Numbered from the stretch's first letter, positions 8,561-17,615 are shown. The stretch is DNA of 64,000 nt from Verrucomicrobia bacterium CG1_02_43_26 (GCA_001872735.1 MNWT01000016.1:62001-126000), one strand, 5' to 3'. Numbers and translations are program-made. The notes: generated by a model not told the origin, from the sequence alone.

Positions 8561-8734
8561 GTTGGCGGTATAATGGGTTTAATCGTAGTGGTTTATTAGG
8601 TAATGCCCGCACTCAAATAAAGGGCGAGTAATCGATTGGGTTGGGATGTTGGCGGTATAATGGGTTTAATCGTAGTGGTTTATTAGGTAATACCCCCACT
8701 CAAATAAAGGGCGAGTAATAGATTGGGTTGGGAT
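8561..8734. repeat. Tandem direct repeat, two 87-bp units
   Basis: Units 8561-8647 and 8648-8734 agree at 84 of 87 positions by eye. Each begins GTTGGCGGTATAATGGG and ends with the linker GGGTTGGGAT. The differences are two bases in the TAATGCCCGC/TAATACCCCC stretch and one in AATCGATT/AATAGATT. The same GTTGGCG start and GGTTGGGAT end frame the next, longer unit, so the array shares a linker but exchanges cores. Confidence 0.9.
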
Positions 8735-8944
8735 GTTGGCGATTCGACCCGCCTACGCCAAGGCTATGGCGGACACTCTTGGCTCTGATCTCGTTACGGG
8801 CTGTAGCCCCTATCTCGAAGAGCCAAGGTGAGTAATGATTTGGTTGGGATGTTGGCGGTTCGGCCCGCCTACGCCAAGGCTATGGCGGACACTCTTGGCT
8901 CTGATCTCGTTACGGGCTGTATGCCCGTATCTCGAAGAGCCAAG
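8735..8944. repeat. Tandem repeat with nested hairpins, 116-bp unit plus partial second copy
   Basis: Units begin at 8735 and 8851. Each has two palindromic parts. The first is a short arm CCGCC...GCC/GGC...GGCGG (8749-8772; 8865-8888). The second is a longer hairpin closed by CTTGGCTCT and AGAGCCAAG (8778-8827; 8894-8944) around an inner element, GGGCT/AGCCC in the first copy and a related form in the second. Both could fold as stable RNA or DNA hairpins. The pattern resembles REP/MITE-like palindromic elements; it has no open frame of its own. Confidence 0.85.
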
Positions 8945-8958
8945 GTGGCGGGACAACT

Positions 8959-9009
8959 CTTGGCGACTCATCTCGTTACGGGCTGTAGCCGGTATCTCAA
9001 AGAGCCAAG
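8959..9009. repeat. Third hairpin copy, overlapping the tolB stop codon
   Basis: A degenerate copy of the preceding hairpin, closed by CTTGGC (8959-8964) and GCCAAG (9004-9009), with the shared interior CTCGTTACGGGCTGTA. The tolB stop (8997-8999, minus strand) and its last few codons lie inside this copy, so the repeat supplies the end of the reading frame. Confidence 0.8.
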
Positions 9010-10211
9010 GTGTAAGAACCCATGCGGGCGTTGCCGAAGTCACGCGGGTGGAGTTTGGTGAGCTTGCCGGTTTGGGAGTCGAGGATATTAAGTTCCATGA
9101 TACTTCCGGCGCGGCGCGTGACGAGTAAGTGGCGGCCATCGTTTAGCCAATAAGGTTCGATAAAATCGTCTTTTCCCTTAGTGATGACCGTTGTTTGGCC
9201 CTTTGAAAGATCGTGGACTGCGGTTTGGAAGGACTTAAAAATGGCAGTTGTGAAGGCGATGAGATCTTTTTTGATCGGGTTCCAGATGGGCTCGGCGCAG
9301 TACCTGCTGATGTTTGTTTGAATACGCGTCATATTGCCATCGAACAAAGAAACCCTGTAGAGCTGTGGGCTACCCAAAGGATCTGAAGTGAGGATGATTT
9401 GATCGCCCCTTGGGGACCAAGTGGGAGAAGCCTCGAGATCTTTTGTATTTGTAATCCTACGTGGAGCGTTGCCCTTGTTATCTGAGATGTATAATTCCGG
9501 ATTGCCACTACTGGAGAGAATCATGGCAACAGATTTACCATCCGGGCTAAATGCGGCACCCGTGTTTGTACCCTCGTAAGTAGCGAATGGTTTACGCTCA
9601 CCGGTGACGAGATCTACTAAAAAGATATCTGGAAAACCGCTTTTGTAGTAACTTGTAAAAATAAGCTGACGGCCATTGGGGGAGAAACGAGGGAAAGAGA
9701 CCTCGGCACGGTCTTTTGTGAGTTGCTTGATGTTCTGAAAGAAGAGATCTCCGGTGTAAATTTCGGTAACACCATTACGTTCTCCTACAAAAGCGATTTT
9801 ACCGGAGAAGTAACCCGGAATGCCGAGCGTTTTTTCCACCACGTTGTCCGCAGCGGCGAGTGCGGCCTGGCGCCAGTTTTTTGCATTAAATTCCTGTGAA
9901 TAGAGCGTTTGCTTAGGGTTACCTGATTCGACCGTTACCTTAACTGCATCCTGGCCGATGCGTTCGAAAATAAAGGTAAACGCACTCTTACCCGAGGCTA
10001 CGAGGGCATAACCCCCATGCGTACTAAAAGCCATACGCAGAAGGCTATCTAATTGAGCATCATTGCTTTGGATTTCGATGGGAAGGATTTGCTCAGCGTT
10101 ATCACGATTAATAGCACCAATATCGATCACATCCTCCGCGAAAGCAGGCGTTAGCAGAAACGCGCCCGTGGCAATGAAAAGAAAGGGGATAAAAGCTTTT
10201 ATATTATTCAT
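8997..10211 (-). CDS. tolB: TolB, periplasmic component of the Tol-Pal system
   Basis: TolB links Pal, TolA and outer-membrane proteins and supports outer-membrane constriction at division. The 404-residue protein has a signal peptide (about 1-25), an N-terminal alpha/beta domain (about 28-135) and a six-bladed beta-propeller with repeated FPRFSPNGRQLIFTSY, AAFSPDGKSVAMILS, SPTWSPRGDQIILTSD and EPIWNPIKKDLIAFTT motifs. An AAAGGATC ribosome site precedes the ATG. The last residues (TLAL and stop) are encoded within the hairpin repeat at 8959-9009. Other tol genes are not in the window. A promoter region is shared with the divergent mrp gene. Confidence 0.92.
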   Translation of the reverse strand: MNNIKAFIPFLFIATGAFLLTPAFAEDVIDIGAINRDNAEQILPIEIQSNDAQLDSLLRMAFSTHGGYALVASGKSAFTFIFERIGQDAVKVTVESGNPKQTLYSQEFNAKNWRQAALAAADNVVEKTLGIPGYFSGKIAFVGERNGVTEIYTGDLFFQNIKQLTKDRAEVSFPRFSPNGRQLIFTSYYKSGFPDIFLVDLVTGERKPFATYEGTNTGAAFSPDGKSVAMILSSSGNPELYISDNKGNAPRRITNTKDLEASPTWSPRGDQIILTSDPLGSPQLYRVSLFDGNMTRIQTNISRYCAEPIWNPIKKDLIAFTTAIFKSFQTAVHDLSKGQTTVITKGKDDFIEPYWLNDGRHLLVTRRAGSIMELNILDSQTGKLTKLHPRDFGNARMGSYTLAL

Positions 10212-10238
10212 TTTTGTGATCCTTTTTGAAAAAGAGTT

Positions 10239-10266
10239 TTGGTATTTAAGAGAAAACTATTATAAT
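10239..10266 (+). promoter_or_regulatory. Promoter for mrp in the tolB-mrp divergent region
   Basis: TTGGTA at 10239-10244, a 16-base spacer and a perfect TATAAT at 10261-10266 point toward mrp, with a start near 10273 and a short leader to the ATG at 10307. Because TATTATAATA is nearly palindromic, the same box could also serve tolB on the other strand. Confidence 0.55.
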
Positions 10267-10306
10267 GGTACTTCGTCTCTACAATGGATCAACGAAAATA
10301 AATAAA

Positions 10307-11425
10307 ATGAGCAACATCGATTCCATAAAAAACGTCCTTTCCACGATTAAGTACCCTGGTTTTTCCCGCGATATCCTTTCCTTTGGGTTTGTGAAAAACA
10401 TTGAAAATGAAGGGGATAGAGCCGTAATTGATCTTTCGATCACTACGACTGATGAACGCATCCCTACCCTATTACGAAAAGAAATAGAGGCAAAAATTTG
10501 TGAAGCGACCGCTATTAAAACGTGCGTTGTGAACATTAAAGTAACAAACCCGCAAGAAACGAGCCGCGAGAATGCTGACAAACGCTTTCGACCTGAATTG
10601 CCCAAAAGCCTGGAAAAAGTGAAGTATACGATTGCGGTTTCAAGCGGCAAGGGAGGCGTTGGCAAATCCACCTTTGCGGTGAACCTGGCTTGTGCCTTTG
10701 AACAGATCTTCGCCGAGCAAGGCAAACCATCCGCCGTAGGGTTACTGGACTGTGATATTTACGGCCCCTCTACACCTACAATGATTGGAGCAAACTCCAG
10801 ACCTGAGATTGAGGGCGATCGGATTATCCCAGTAGAGAGTTTTGGCGTTCATGTAATGTCTATGGGGTTCTTGATCGACAAAGATGCGCCTGTGATATGG
10901 CGTGGGCCGATGGTTAACAAAGCGATCCAGCAATTCGTCAACGACGTGAACTGGGGAGAACTGGAAGTACTTGTGATTGACCTTCCCCCTGGCACGGGAG
11001 ACGCACAACTCACTCTAGTACAAACGATCCCCCTTTCCGGCGCTATAGTTGTGACAACACCACAGCAAGTTGCGGTAAACGTGGCTACTCGAGGAGCCAA
11101 AATGTTTGAGAAAATTGACACAAAAATAATCGGAGTCGTGGAAAATATGAGCTATCTAGAAAATTCAGACACTGGATACAAAAACTACATCTTTGGAGAA
11201 GGTGGCGGAGCCCGTTCTGCGAGTACGCTAGAAGTCCCATTCCTAGGAGAGATGCCCCTAGACTCACTTATTCGCGAAGGTGGCGACAGAGGTATTCCGG
11301 TAGTCATTAGCCACCCGGAAAGCCATTCTGCTAAACGCTTTAAAGAAATTGCAAAAAAGTGCATTTGCTCGTTTGACAATGACAAAAAACTCATAGAAAA
11401 TTCACCTCTACTCCAAAAAATATAA
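10307..11425 (+). CDS. mrp: Mrp/ApbC-type P-loop iron-sulfur carrier ATPase
   Basis: The 372-residue protein joins an N-terminal MIP18-like (DUF59) domain (about 1-95) to a Mrp/NBP35 ATPase with deviant Walker A SSGKGGVGKSTFAVNLA, the LLDCDIYGPSTPTMIG switch region and VLVIDLPPGTGDAQLTL. Mrp proteins carry or deliver Fe-S clusters in the cytoplasm. The CxxC pair normally found after ENMS is absent (ENMSYLENSDTGYKNYIFG), as in some other Mrp branches. The frame is open from 10265, but that ATG overlaps the TATAAT box, so 10307 is preferred. Confidence 0.92.
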   Translation: MSNIDSIKNVLSTIKYPGFSRDILSFGFVKNIENEGDRAVIDLSITTTDERIPTLLRKEIEAKICEATAIKTCVVNIKVTNPQETSRENADKRFRPELPKSLEKVKYTIAVSSGKGGVGKSTFAVNLACAFEQIFAEQGKPSAVGLLDCDIYGPSTPTMIGANSRPEIEGDRIIPVESFGVHVMSMGFLIDKDAPVIWRGPMVNKAIQQFVNDVNWGELEVLVIDLPPGTGDAQLTLVQTIPLSGAIVVTTPQQVAVNVATRGAKMFEKIDTKIIGVVENMSYLENSDTGYKNYIFGEGGGARSASTLEVPFLGEMPLDSLIREGGDRGIPVVISHPESHSAKRFKEIAKKCICSFDNDKKLIENSPLLQKI

Positions 11426-11442
11426 TAATAAATACCCCAACA

Positions 11443-11700
11443 ATGTTTTTTATGGATCCGCAGAATAACAAACCGAACACAGGAAACATGATCAATAGCA
11501 ACGTTTTTTTAAATGAATCTACCCTCCTACAAGAAGTACTAGCAGAGCGAGATGAGATCTGGCGCCACAAGTGGATAGAGTCTGAAAAGCGAGGACATGA
11601 TATTGGATTTGATCGCGCTTTACTTGAGTGGGTAAAGAACCATCGTAATGATTGGCGGGCATATTGGCGTAAGCAAGCTAAGCTGCGAAAAGCCCATTAA
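11443..11700 (+). CDS. Small hypothetical protein (85 residues)
   Basis: A short, hydrophilic, Trp-rich protein with a charged core (AERDEIWRHKWIESEKRG, then WVKNHRNDWRAYWRKQAK) that looks like a helical basic module. Six tryptophans in 85 residues is notable. An in-frame ATG at 11452 gives an alternative start. It lies 17 bases after mrp and just before a strong terminator, so it is the last gene of the mrp transcript. I do not recognise the family. Confidence 0.65.
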   Translation: MFFMDPQNNKPNTGNMINSNVFLNESTLLQEVLAERDEIWRHKWIESEKRGHDIGFDRALLEWVKNHRNDWRAYWRKQAKLRKAH

Positions 11701-11730
11701 AGGTTCTAAAAATTTTATTTGCGTGAGCAT

Positions 11731-11761
11731 AAAAAAACCAGGTCTTACACCTGGTTTTTTT
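11731..11761. terminator. Bidirectional rho-independent terminator
   Basis: A perfect stem ACCAGGT/ACCTGGT with loop CTTAC is flanked by seven A on one side and seven T on the other. It can end the mrp transcript on the plus strand and the chemoreceptor transcript on the minus strand. Confidence 0.9.
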
Positions 11762-11784
11762 GTGTACTATGAAAACGGATACGA

Positions 11785-13554
11785 TTACCTGAGACGGAAA
11801 CGCCCTACGACCTCCTGGAGCTCTTTGGCGCATGCAGATAAATTTTTAGCGTACTGGCTGACTTCCTTAGCACGGTTCGCCGAGAGGCCGGCATCTGTAC
11901 TAATGGTTTGAATTTTCTGAGACACTTCATCTGCGCCACGAGCGAATTCCTGGATATTAAGGGAGATATCGTTGGTACCACGAGACACCTCACTGATTGA
12001 AGTAGAGATTTCTTTTGTCGCGACGGACTGCTTTCCGACGGCCTCTGAAACAGATGTAGCGATCGATACGACTTTGTTTATGATAACAGAAATGGACTCG
12101 ATGGCTTCAATGACAACCTGGACATCCTTTTGCACGCCATTCATTTGGGCTGAAATTTGCTCACTGGCCTTTGCGCTTTGGCGAGCGAGTTCTTTAACCT
12201 CGTTTGCAACAACAGCAAAACCCTTCCCGGCATCACCGGCGCTAGCTGCTTCAATAGCGGCATTGAGCGCGAGGAGATTTGTTTGATCGGCGATACTTTT
12301 AATCACCTCTGTAACATGACCGATTTCGCGAGCGGAATCGCCCAACTTAACCATGAGCAGACGAGTTTGTTTGGCTTGAGAGTTTGCCTGCTGAGATATA
12401 CGTTCCTCTTCGGAGCAGTTTTTGGCAATCTCATCTATCATACCATTCATTCTATCAATTGTGGAAGCAACGCGATTGGCGGTGTCTGAAATAACCCTTG
12501 CGGAAGATGTGACCTTAGAAATATTGGAGGAAAGTTGTTCCCCTGAGTGGGCTACCTGCAAAGCGTTTTCTTTCATGGTTTCCGCACCGAGAGAATTGCT
12601 TGAGGAATGGTCATAAATTTCATCCATTGCAACAAACAAGCTCTGTGAACTATTAGCCAAGTGCCTCATGATATTATTAAGTTGGCAGGCGGTTTCATTG
12701 ACAGAAGATGCGATTTGACCTATTTCGTCTCCGCGAGCAACGGTAAGTTCTTGAGTGAGGTTACCCTTAGAAAGTTCTGTTAATGCGTTTTTAACGGCAT
12801 CGAGCGGCCTTAACATGCCAGAAGCTGTGCGCCAGAATATGATGCCAAATACAACGACCGAGAATGCCACTACGAGCGAAGCCATTCTAACACCCGAAGC
12901 CACTTGGGCATCGGCAGCATCGAGTGACTGAATCACCTCAAAGGCAGCATGTTTCTCACCTGCTTTCCACTGTTGCATATTTTGAGCATCGATATCATTA
13001 CCATGGATATTTTTCCATAACTCGTTAGCTGCCGGGGAACTTCCGTGGCAGGTTAAACAAGAATCAACGATCTTTATAGATTTAAAAAACCGAACTGAAT
13101 TAGAGCGCTTATCGACTTCGTAGTATTCATCGGTATCATTTTGCTCCATATAATTAAGCGCACGAAGCTCTACGGAATCCGGCTCTGTTTTTCCAAGAGT
13201 AGCATCGAGGCTTGCGATTTTAAACTTATAGGCACCTTCTTTTGCTTGTTTCAGGACAGCCTGCACGGCACCCACAACGGGAGAGACCATTAAGACCTTC
13301 TCCATATCGCCTGCTTTGGCCCACTCTTGTAGCTTATCCATGGAATAGATACCGGCCTCCCACATAGCTTGCGACTCTAAGGAAATGGACTCTGCGGTCA
13401 GGGCGATCGCGCGCACTTTTTCCACGGAGTTTGAAACGGCGTTTTCCTTAGCCGTCTTATAATACATTCCGAAAAGAACGAGTACCATGAGTATAGGTAA
13501 AACGATACCGGCGACGAATAATTTCATCCACAAGGGCCAATCACTTAGTTTCAT
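11785..13554 (-). CDS. Methyl-accepting chemotaxis protein with CxxCH (DUF3365-like) sensor domain
   Basis: The 589-residue receptor has a first membrane helix (about 11-31), a periplasmic sensor with CLTCH at residues 166-170, a second helix (about 222-242), a HAMP domain (about 243-295) and a full signalling domain with the hairpin-tip [20 protein letters not shown]. The sensor resembles the Tll0287/DUF3365 group; CxxCH suggests covalent c-type heme and thus redox or gas sensing, which is inference. It would act through CheW and CheA; a cheW lies at 28.4 kb. An upstream gene encodes a paralogous sensor domain without the signalling part. Confidence 0.93.
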   Translation of the reverse strand: MKLSDWPLWMKLFVAGIVLPILMVLVLFGMYYKTAKENAVSNSVEKVRAIALTAESISLESQAMWEAGIYSMDKLQEWAKAGDMEKVLMVSPVVGAVQAVLKQAKEGAYKFKIASLDATLGKTEPDSVELRALNYMEQNDTDEYYEVDKRSNSVRFFKSIKIVDSCLTCHGSSPAANELWKNIHGNDIDAQNMQQWKAGEKHAAFEVIQSLDAADAQVASGVRMASLVVAFSVVVFGIIFWRTASGMLRPLDAVKNALTELSKGNLTQELTVARGDEIGQIASSVNETACQLNNIMRHLANSSQSLFVAMDEIYDHSSSNSLGAETMKENALQVAHSGEQLSSNISKVTSSARVISDTANRVASTIDRMNGMIDEIAKNCSEEERISQQANSQAKQTRLLMVKLGDSAREIGHVTEVIKSIADQTNLLALNAAIEAASAGDAGKGFAVVANEVKELARQSAKASEQISAQMNGVQKDVQVVIEAIESISVIINKVVSIATSVSEAVGKQSVATKEISTSISEVSRGTNDISLNIQEFARGADEVSQKIQTISTDAGLSANRAKEVSQYAKNLSACAKELQEVVGRFRLR

Positions 13555-13708
13555 TAAAGCAGTCCGATTTTGAATTTAGGGGTGGGTAACGTCATTACTA
13601 TAACACTTCAAGCGTCCGAAATTCAAGTAAATAGAATGAACCCAAAAGGCATGAGAACATGGTTCTTTTTTGAGAGCATGTAATTAAAAAACAGATACAA
13701 TTCCGTTT

Positions 13709-14395
13709 TCAGAATACAGCGGATACTGTATCTAACATATTTCTATAAGTATTAAGATTCTCGAGAGGTTGGACGACCTCGTAGGCTCCGTGGCGCCCAC
13801 CATCCTTCCATTTTTCCAGACGAATACCAACAACATCTTCGCTGGTATGGCTTGCCCTCAACATTTTAGATACCGTTGTATTACCGTGACAATTGAAGCA
13901 CATTTCAGATGTCCTGATGGATCGAAAGTAGCGGAGTTGTTTGTGTTGTTTATCAACTTCGTAATATTCGTCCTTATTATTTTGGGACATATAGGCAAGG
14001 GCTTTTTGGGCAATTGCATCTGGCTTCTGGCTTCCGTTCATGCCTTCGAAACCGGTTACTCTAAAAGTATAGCCCTTGTTTTTTGATTCTTCTTTGATTG
14101 TGAGGGAAGCTCCAAGAATAGGGGCGACCCTGAGAACTTTTTTGAGATCACCTGCTTGCACCCAATGCTCTAAGGTATCAACAGAGTATATGCCATCCTT
14201 CCACTTTTTTTCCACATCTGAGGAAATAAGCTCCGCACTCATACAAATGGCTCGTGCCCTTTCGATGGAGCTGCTTACTACATTCTTGTTTGATAACCGG
14301 TAAAGCACGGCAAAAAGGATTACAATAATAACCGCGGGGAAAATAACCCCTGCGCAAAATAATTTCTTTTTAAGAAGACAGGTACAAAACTTCAT
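13709..14395 (-). CDS. Membrane-anchored DUF3365-like CxxCH sensor protein without signalling domain
   Basis: The 228-residue protein aligns along its length with the N-terminal half of the neighbouring chemoreceptor: one membrane helix (about 12-32), [50 protein letters not shown] and CFNCH at 166-170, the same position as in the paralog. It stops about where the second membrane helix would begin. The following 150 bases contain no remnant of HAMP or receptor sequence that I can see. It may be a stand-alone heme protein or a truncated duplicate. It lies between the chemoreceptor and the PilB-like gene, same strand. Confidence 0.8.
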   Translation of the reverse strand: MKFCTCLLKKKLFCAGVIFPAVIIVILFAVLYRLSNKNVVSSSIERARAICMSAELISSDVEKKWKDGIYSVDTLEHWVQAGDLKKVLRVAPILGASLTIKEESKNKGYTFRVTGFEGMNGSQKPDAIAQKALAYMSQNNKDEYYEVDKQHKQLRYFRSIRTSEMCFNCHGNTTVSKMLRASHTSEDVVGIRLEKWKDGGRHGAYEVVQPLENLNTYRNMLDTVSAVF

Positions 14396-14423
14396 AGGTG
14401 CGGTAATGTTTAAAGTAAGATTT

Positions 14424-16685
14424 TTAGACTTGAGGGGGGATAGGAGGACTCGTATTTCCAGATCCTGCCTTTCGATCCAGTTCCCTAATTTCGTCAGCAG
14501 TTAACATGTCCGGCGGAGCAATACTGATTGCTTCAAATACACTCGTTATGCCATCCTTTACCTTCAGCATACTGTCTTGGTGAAGGGTCTTCATACCCTC
14601 TTGGACAGCAATTCTTTTTAAAGTAGCAGATTCGGCACCTGCGTTAATGGCACGGGTTAGTTCATCGGTATTGACCATGAGTTCGTGGACACCAATTCGC
14701 CCTTTATAGCCTTGGCCACCACACATAGGGCAACCGGTGTCACTTGATTTAAAAACTTCACCACTCCAGCCGATGGCGCGCATCAGGAATTCGGTATCAG
14801 CGGCATTTGCTTCGTACGCCACTTTGCAGTTTTTGCACAATCGGCGAATCAAACGTTGGGCGCAAATGATCAACAATGATGCGGAAATCATAAAAGGCTC
14901 GACGCCCATATCAGTAAAACGAGCCACGGTACTAGGAGCATCATTGGTGTGCAGTGTGCTGAGCAGAAGGTGTCCTGTGAGCGCGGCTTCTACGGCGATG
15001 GCAGCTGTTTCGCGGTCTCGAATTTCGCCCACGAGTATGATATCTGGGTCCATACGTAAGAAGGCGCGAAGGGCGCGCGCAAAAGTCAGGCCGATAGTGG
15101 GTTGCATTTGCATTTGGTTAATGCCGGGAATGGTGTACTCGATAGGGTCTTCGGCCGTCTGCACGTTAATTTCGGGGCGAGCCACTTCTCTTAAAGCGGA
15201 GAACAACGTCATAGACTTACCGGAGCCGGTTGGCCCGCAGTGCAGGATCATGCCGTAAGGTTGGCGAATCGTTTTACGATATTTTTCCAAATTTTCTTCA
15301 GAGAAACCAAGTACGGTGATAGGCATGGCCGCTGTATTTTTGTCGAGAATACGCAGGACCACTTTTTCACCGAAGTTTGTACGGGCGGTTGCAACCCGTA
15401 AGTCGATATCGATATTTTTCTTGGTGAATTTTTTAAAGACGATACGACCATCTTGCGGTAAACGCTTTTCGGCGATATCGAGGTCGCACATCACCTTAAT
15501 TCTGGCTACGAGGGCACCGGAAACGGCGTACGGCAAACTCAGTTTTTCTTGGCAACGCCCGTCAACGCGGTAGCGAACAACGACAGTGTGCTCATGGGGT
15601 TCGATGTGAATATCACTGGCACCGCAGACGTAGGCGTCTTCGATGATTCGATTAGCTAGCTGAATAACCGGGGCGGAATCCTCACTTTCAAAAGCACTGG
15701 ATTTATTTTTTTCGCCCGCGCCCGCGTATTCCGTACCGATGACATCTGCGATTTCAGCCATGTCGCCTGTAGTCTCGACATCTGTACCCTTGTCTTTACT
15801 ATCCTTAAAGTATTGTTTGAGGAGGCGATCAATTAAGGAAGCAGGAGCAACGGCGACCTCGTCTACCACTAAGTCCGTATCCTTGGTGAACTGCTCCCGG
15901 CGCAAGTAGTCCAAGGGATTCGTCATGAGAACCGCAACACTGGAAGGACCTGTTTTCCTATAAGGGAAGATACCATCGTGGCTGACCACATGGGAACCGA
16001 TCATTTCGAGTAATTTTGTATCGATCGGTAAATTAGTTACGTCTGTAACGAGTTCTTCGTTCGTGAAACGAGAAATAAACTTGGCGGTATCCTTATCACT
16101 TAAGTGGAAGTTGGGATCCAGCATACGCTGAAGCAGTACGGCTGAATATTCCGCTACCTCCTGAAGAACGAGTAAATCACTTTCATTAAATTCGCCCGTA
16201 TTGTCTATGCCAGGCTCTTTATTGAGTACCTGGATAGCACCGATTACCTTACTGGCTTTGAGCGGGACGGTGAGCATGGATTTAACATCAAAACCAGTGT
16301 CTTGAAAAAGTTTAACCATGGGCCTTGTCTGCTTATTAGATGCCGAATAGAATGCAGGCTCCCCAGTCTGTACGACCTTACCGACAACCCCCTCACTGGC
16401 TGAGATTTTGGTATCGATGAGTTCTTCTTTCTTTTTCTTAAAGAATTCCTCAAGTTCCGGGTTATCCTTCCACAATGTGGGAGAATAATAAACATTCTTA
16501 AAGACGGCGCTATTTCCCTCGATCACATAAAACGTCATTGACTGAGCATGTAATGCATCAACAACCTTACTTGAAGTTAATTCGATAACAGAATTAACAT
16601 CCTCACGCTTAGGCTGAGGTTTGGAAATAACCTTCAGTAAAAGCGCTTTACGAATGTCAGAGGATAATGAAGTCGGGGCATCCAT
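14424..16685 (-). CDS. GAF-domain-fused type II/IV secretion ATPase (GspE/PilB family)
   Basis: A 753-residue protein with an N-terminal GAF domain (about 30-185: SEGVVGKVVQTGEPAFY, MLTVPLKASKVIGAIQVLN), an MshEN-like region (about 205-295) and a complete secretion ATPase core: Walker A GPTGSGKSMTLFSAL (484-492), Walker B region DPDIILVGEIRDRET, His box LLLSTLHTND and a four-cysteine zinc site (CKNC...CPMCGGQGYKGR). Such hexameric motors power pilus assembly or type II secretion. A GAF domain in front suggests ligand control. No pilin, platform or secretin gene is in the window, so the machine it drives is unknown. Confidence 0.92.
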   Translation of the reverse strand: MDAPTSLSSDIRKALLLKVISKPQPKREDVNSVIELTSSKVVDALHAQSMTFYVIEGNSAVFKNVYYSPTLWKDNPELEEFFKKKKEELIDTKISASEGVVGKVVQTGEPAFYSASNKQTRPMVKLFQDTGFDVKSMLTVPLKASKVIGAIQVLNKEPGIDNTGEFNESDLLVLQEVAEYSAVLLQRMLDPNFHLSDKDTAKFISRFTNEELVTDVTNLPIDTKLLEMIGSHVVSHDGIFPYRKTGPSSVAVLMTNPLDYLRREQFTKDTDLVVDEVAVAPASLIDRLLKQYFKDSKDKGTDVETTGDMAEIADVIGTEYAGAGEKNKSSAFESEDSAPVIQLANRIIEDAYVCGASDIHIEPHEHTVVVRYRVDGRCQEKLSLPYAVSGALVARIKVMCDLDIAEKRLPQDGRIVFKKFTKKNIDIDLRVATARTNFGEKVVLRILDKNTAAMPITVLGFSEENLEKYRKTIRQPYGMILHCGPTGSGKSMTLFSALREVARPEINVQTAEDPIEYTIPGINQMQMQPTIGLTFARALRAFLRMDPDIILVGEIRDRETAAIAVEAALTGHLLLSTLHTNDAPSTVARFTDMGVEPFMISASLLIICAQRLIRRLCKNCKVAYEANAADTEFLMRAIGWSGEVFKSSDTGCPMCGGQGYKGRIGVHELMVNTDELTRAINAGAESATLKRIAVQEGMKTLHQDSMLKVKDGITSVFEAISIAPPDMLTADEIRELDRKAGSGNTSPPIPPQV

Positions 16686-16808
16686 TAAATATCAAAGGAA
16701 GTGTGTTGGGGGGACTTTTATACAAGCTGTTCTATTAAAAAATTGTAAAACGTATACACCCTGAACGCAAGGCTTTTGTTATCTCAGCAAGGGATGCGGT
16801 TTTTACCA

Positions 16809-16838
16809 TTGACCCCTTGATGACATGAGACCTATAAA
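16809..16838 (+). promoter_or_regulatory. Promoter for sodA
   Basis: TTGACC (16809-16814) and TATAAA (16833-16838) are separated by 18 bases, with a predicted start near 16845 and a leader of about 23 bases to the ATG. No clear ribosome site is visible in that leader. Confidence 0.6.
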
Positions 16839-16867
16839 AGTCTTAGCACATTTAACACTGAAACATT

Positions 16868-17515
16868 ATGACTTACAAACTACCTAAGCTAGCGTACGAC
16901 TATAACGCACTAGAGCCACATATTGACGCAAAGACAATGGAGATCCATTATACCAAGCACCATGCTGCTTATGTTGATAACCTGAACAAGGCGTTACAAT
17001 CAACACCTGAATTTAAAGCACCTGAATGCCCGTTTGAACTATGCGCGACATTGGACAAAGTTCCAGAAAAGATCCGCACCGCGGTTCGCAATAATGGCGG
17101 CGGCCACGCGAACCATTCTATGTTCTGGGAGCTGTTATCCAAGTCCGGTGGCGGTGAGCCTAAAGGCCATATTGCTGAAGAGATCAAAAAGACCTTCGAC
17201 AGCTTTGATGCGTTTAAAGAAAAATTCGCTCAAGCTGCTATGACACGCTTTGGAAGCGGTTGGGCTTGGTTGTGCATTAAAGAAGATGGCTCTATGTGCA
17301 TCTGTTCTACACCAAATCAAGATAACCCTTGCATGAAAGGCTTTGTAGATTGCCCCGGAAAACCTATTATGGGACTCGATGTCTGGGAGCATGCTTATTA
17401 CTTAAACTACCAGAACCGTCGGGCGGATTATGTTAAGGCATTCTGGGATGTGCTAGATTGGCAAAAAGTTGAAGAAAACTACAAGCACGCAACTCAGTGC
17501 AGTTGCCATCACTAA
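16868..17515 (+). CDS. sodA: Superoxide dismutase, Mn-type by key residues
   Basis: The 215-residue enzyme dismutates superoxide to oxygen and hydrogen peroxide. Metal ligands are His27 ([11 protein letters not shown]), His83 ([10 protein letters not shown]), Asp171 and His175 ([16 protein letters not shown]). The GGGH before the second ligand and the Gln in TPNQDNP are typical of the manganese rather than the iron form; cambialistic use cannot be excluded. The C-terminus ends in an unusual Cys/His-rich tail (HATQCSCHH). It is a single-gene unit with its own promoter and a strong terminator. Confidence 0.93.
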   Translation: MTYKLPKLAYDYNALEPHIDAKTMEIHYTKHHAAYVDNLNKALQSTPEFKAPECPFELCATLDKVPEKIRTAVRNNGGGHANHSMFWELLSKSGGGEPKGHIAEEIKKTFDSFDAFKEKFAQAAMTRFGSGWAWLCIKEDGSMCICSTPNQDNPCMKGFVDCPGKPIMGLDVWEHAYYLNYQNRRADYVKAFWDVLDWQKVEENYKHATQCSCHH

Positions 17516-17546
17516 TTGGTGACTAACGTTTTTAATTATTTAAAAC

Positions 17547-17584
17547 AAAAAAAGCCCAGACAATAGTTGCCTGGGCTTTTTTTT
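17547..17584. terminator. Bidirectional rho-independent terminator after sodA
   Basis: Stem GCCCAG/CTGGGC, with an additional CAA/TTG pairing inside, is flanked by seven A and eight T. It separates sodA from the convergent metalloprotease-like gene. Confidence 0.9.
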
Positions 17585-17615
17585 ATAAAATTATCCACAT
17601 AGGATTGAGATTAGT

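Larger units (their letters stand above)
8197..8996. other. 800-bp intergenic region: AT-rich part, parS-like site, then mosaic hairpin repeats
   Basis: No convincing protein gene lies here; short open frames exist only because of the repeats. The first 240 bases are AT-rich leader and upstream sequence of the secreted-protein gene. A parS-like palindrome follows at 8439-8460, then about 100 bases without recognisable structure. From 8553 onward the sequence consists of two kinds of tandem repeat, described separately, that extend to the last codons of tolB. Confidence 0.8.

Noticed and set aside
8810-9139. Several open frames across the hairpin repeats on both strands
   Set aside because: They exist because repeated units keep frames open and overlap the tolB end. 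No start signals or domain features support them.
10987-11003. GG-N10-GC pattern in the mrp gene
   Set aside because: It is within the conserved coding segment for PPGTGDAQ, and its -12 element does not read TTGC.
13560-13708. Possible remnant of HAMP or receptor sequence after the short CxxCH protein
   Set aside because: I read the 149 bases in the relevant frames and found no segment resembling the paralogous receptor.
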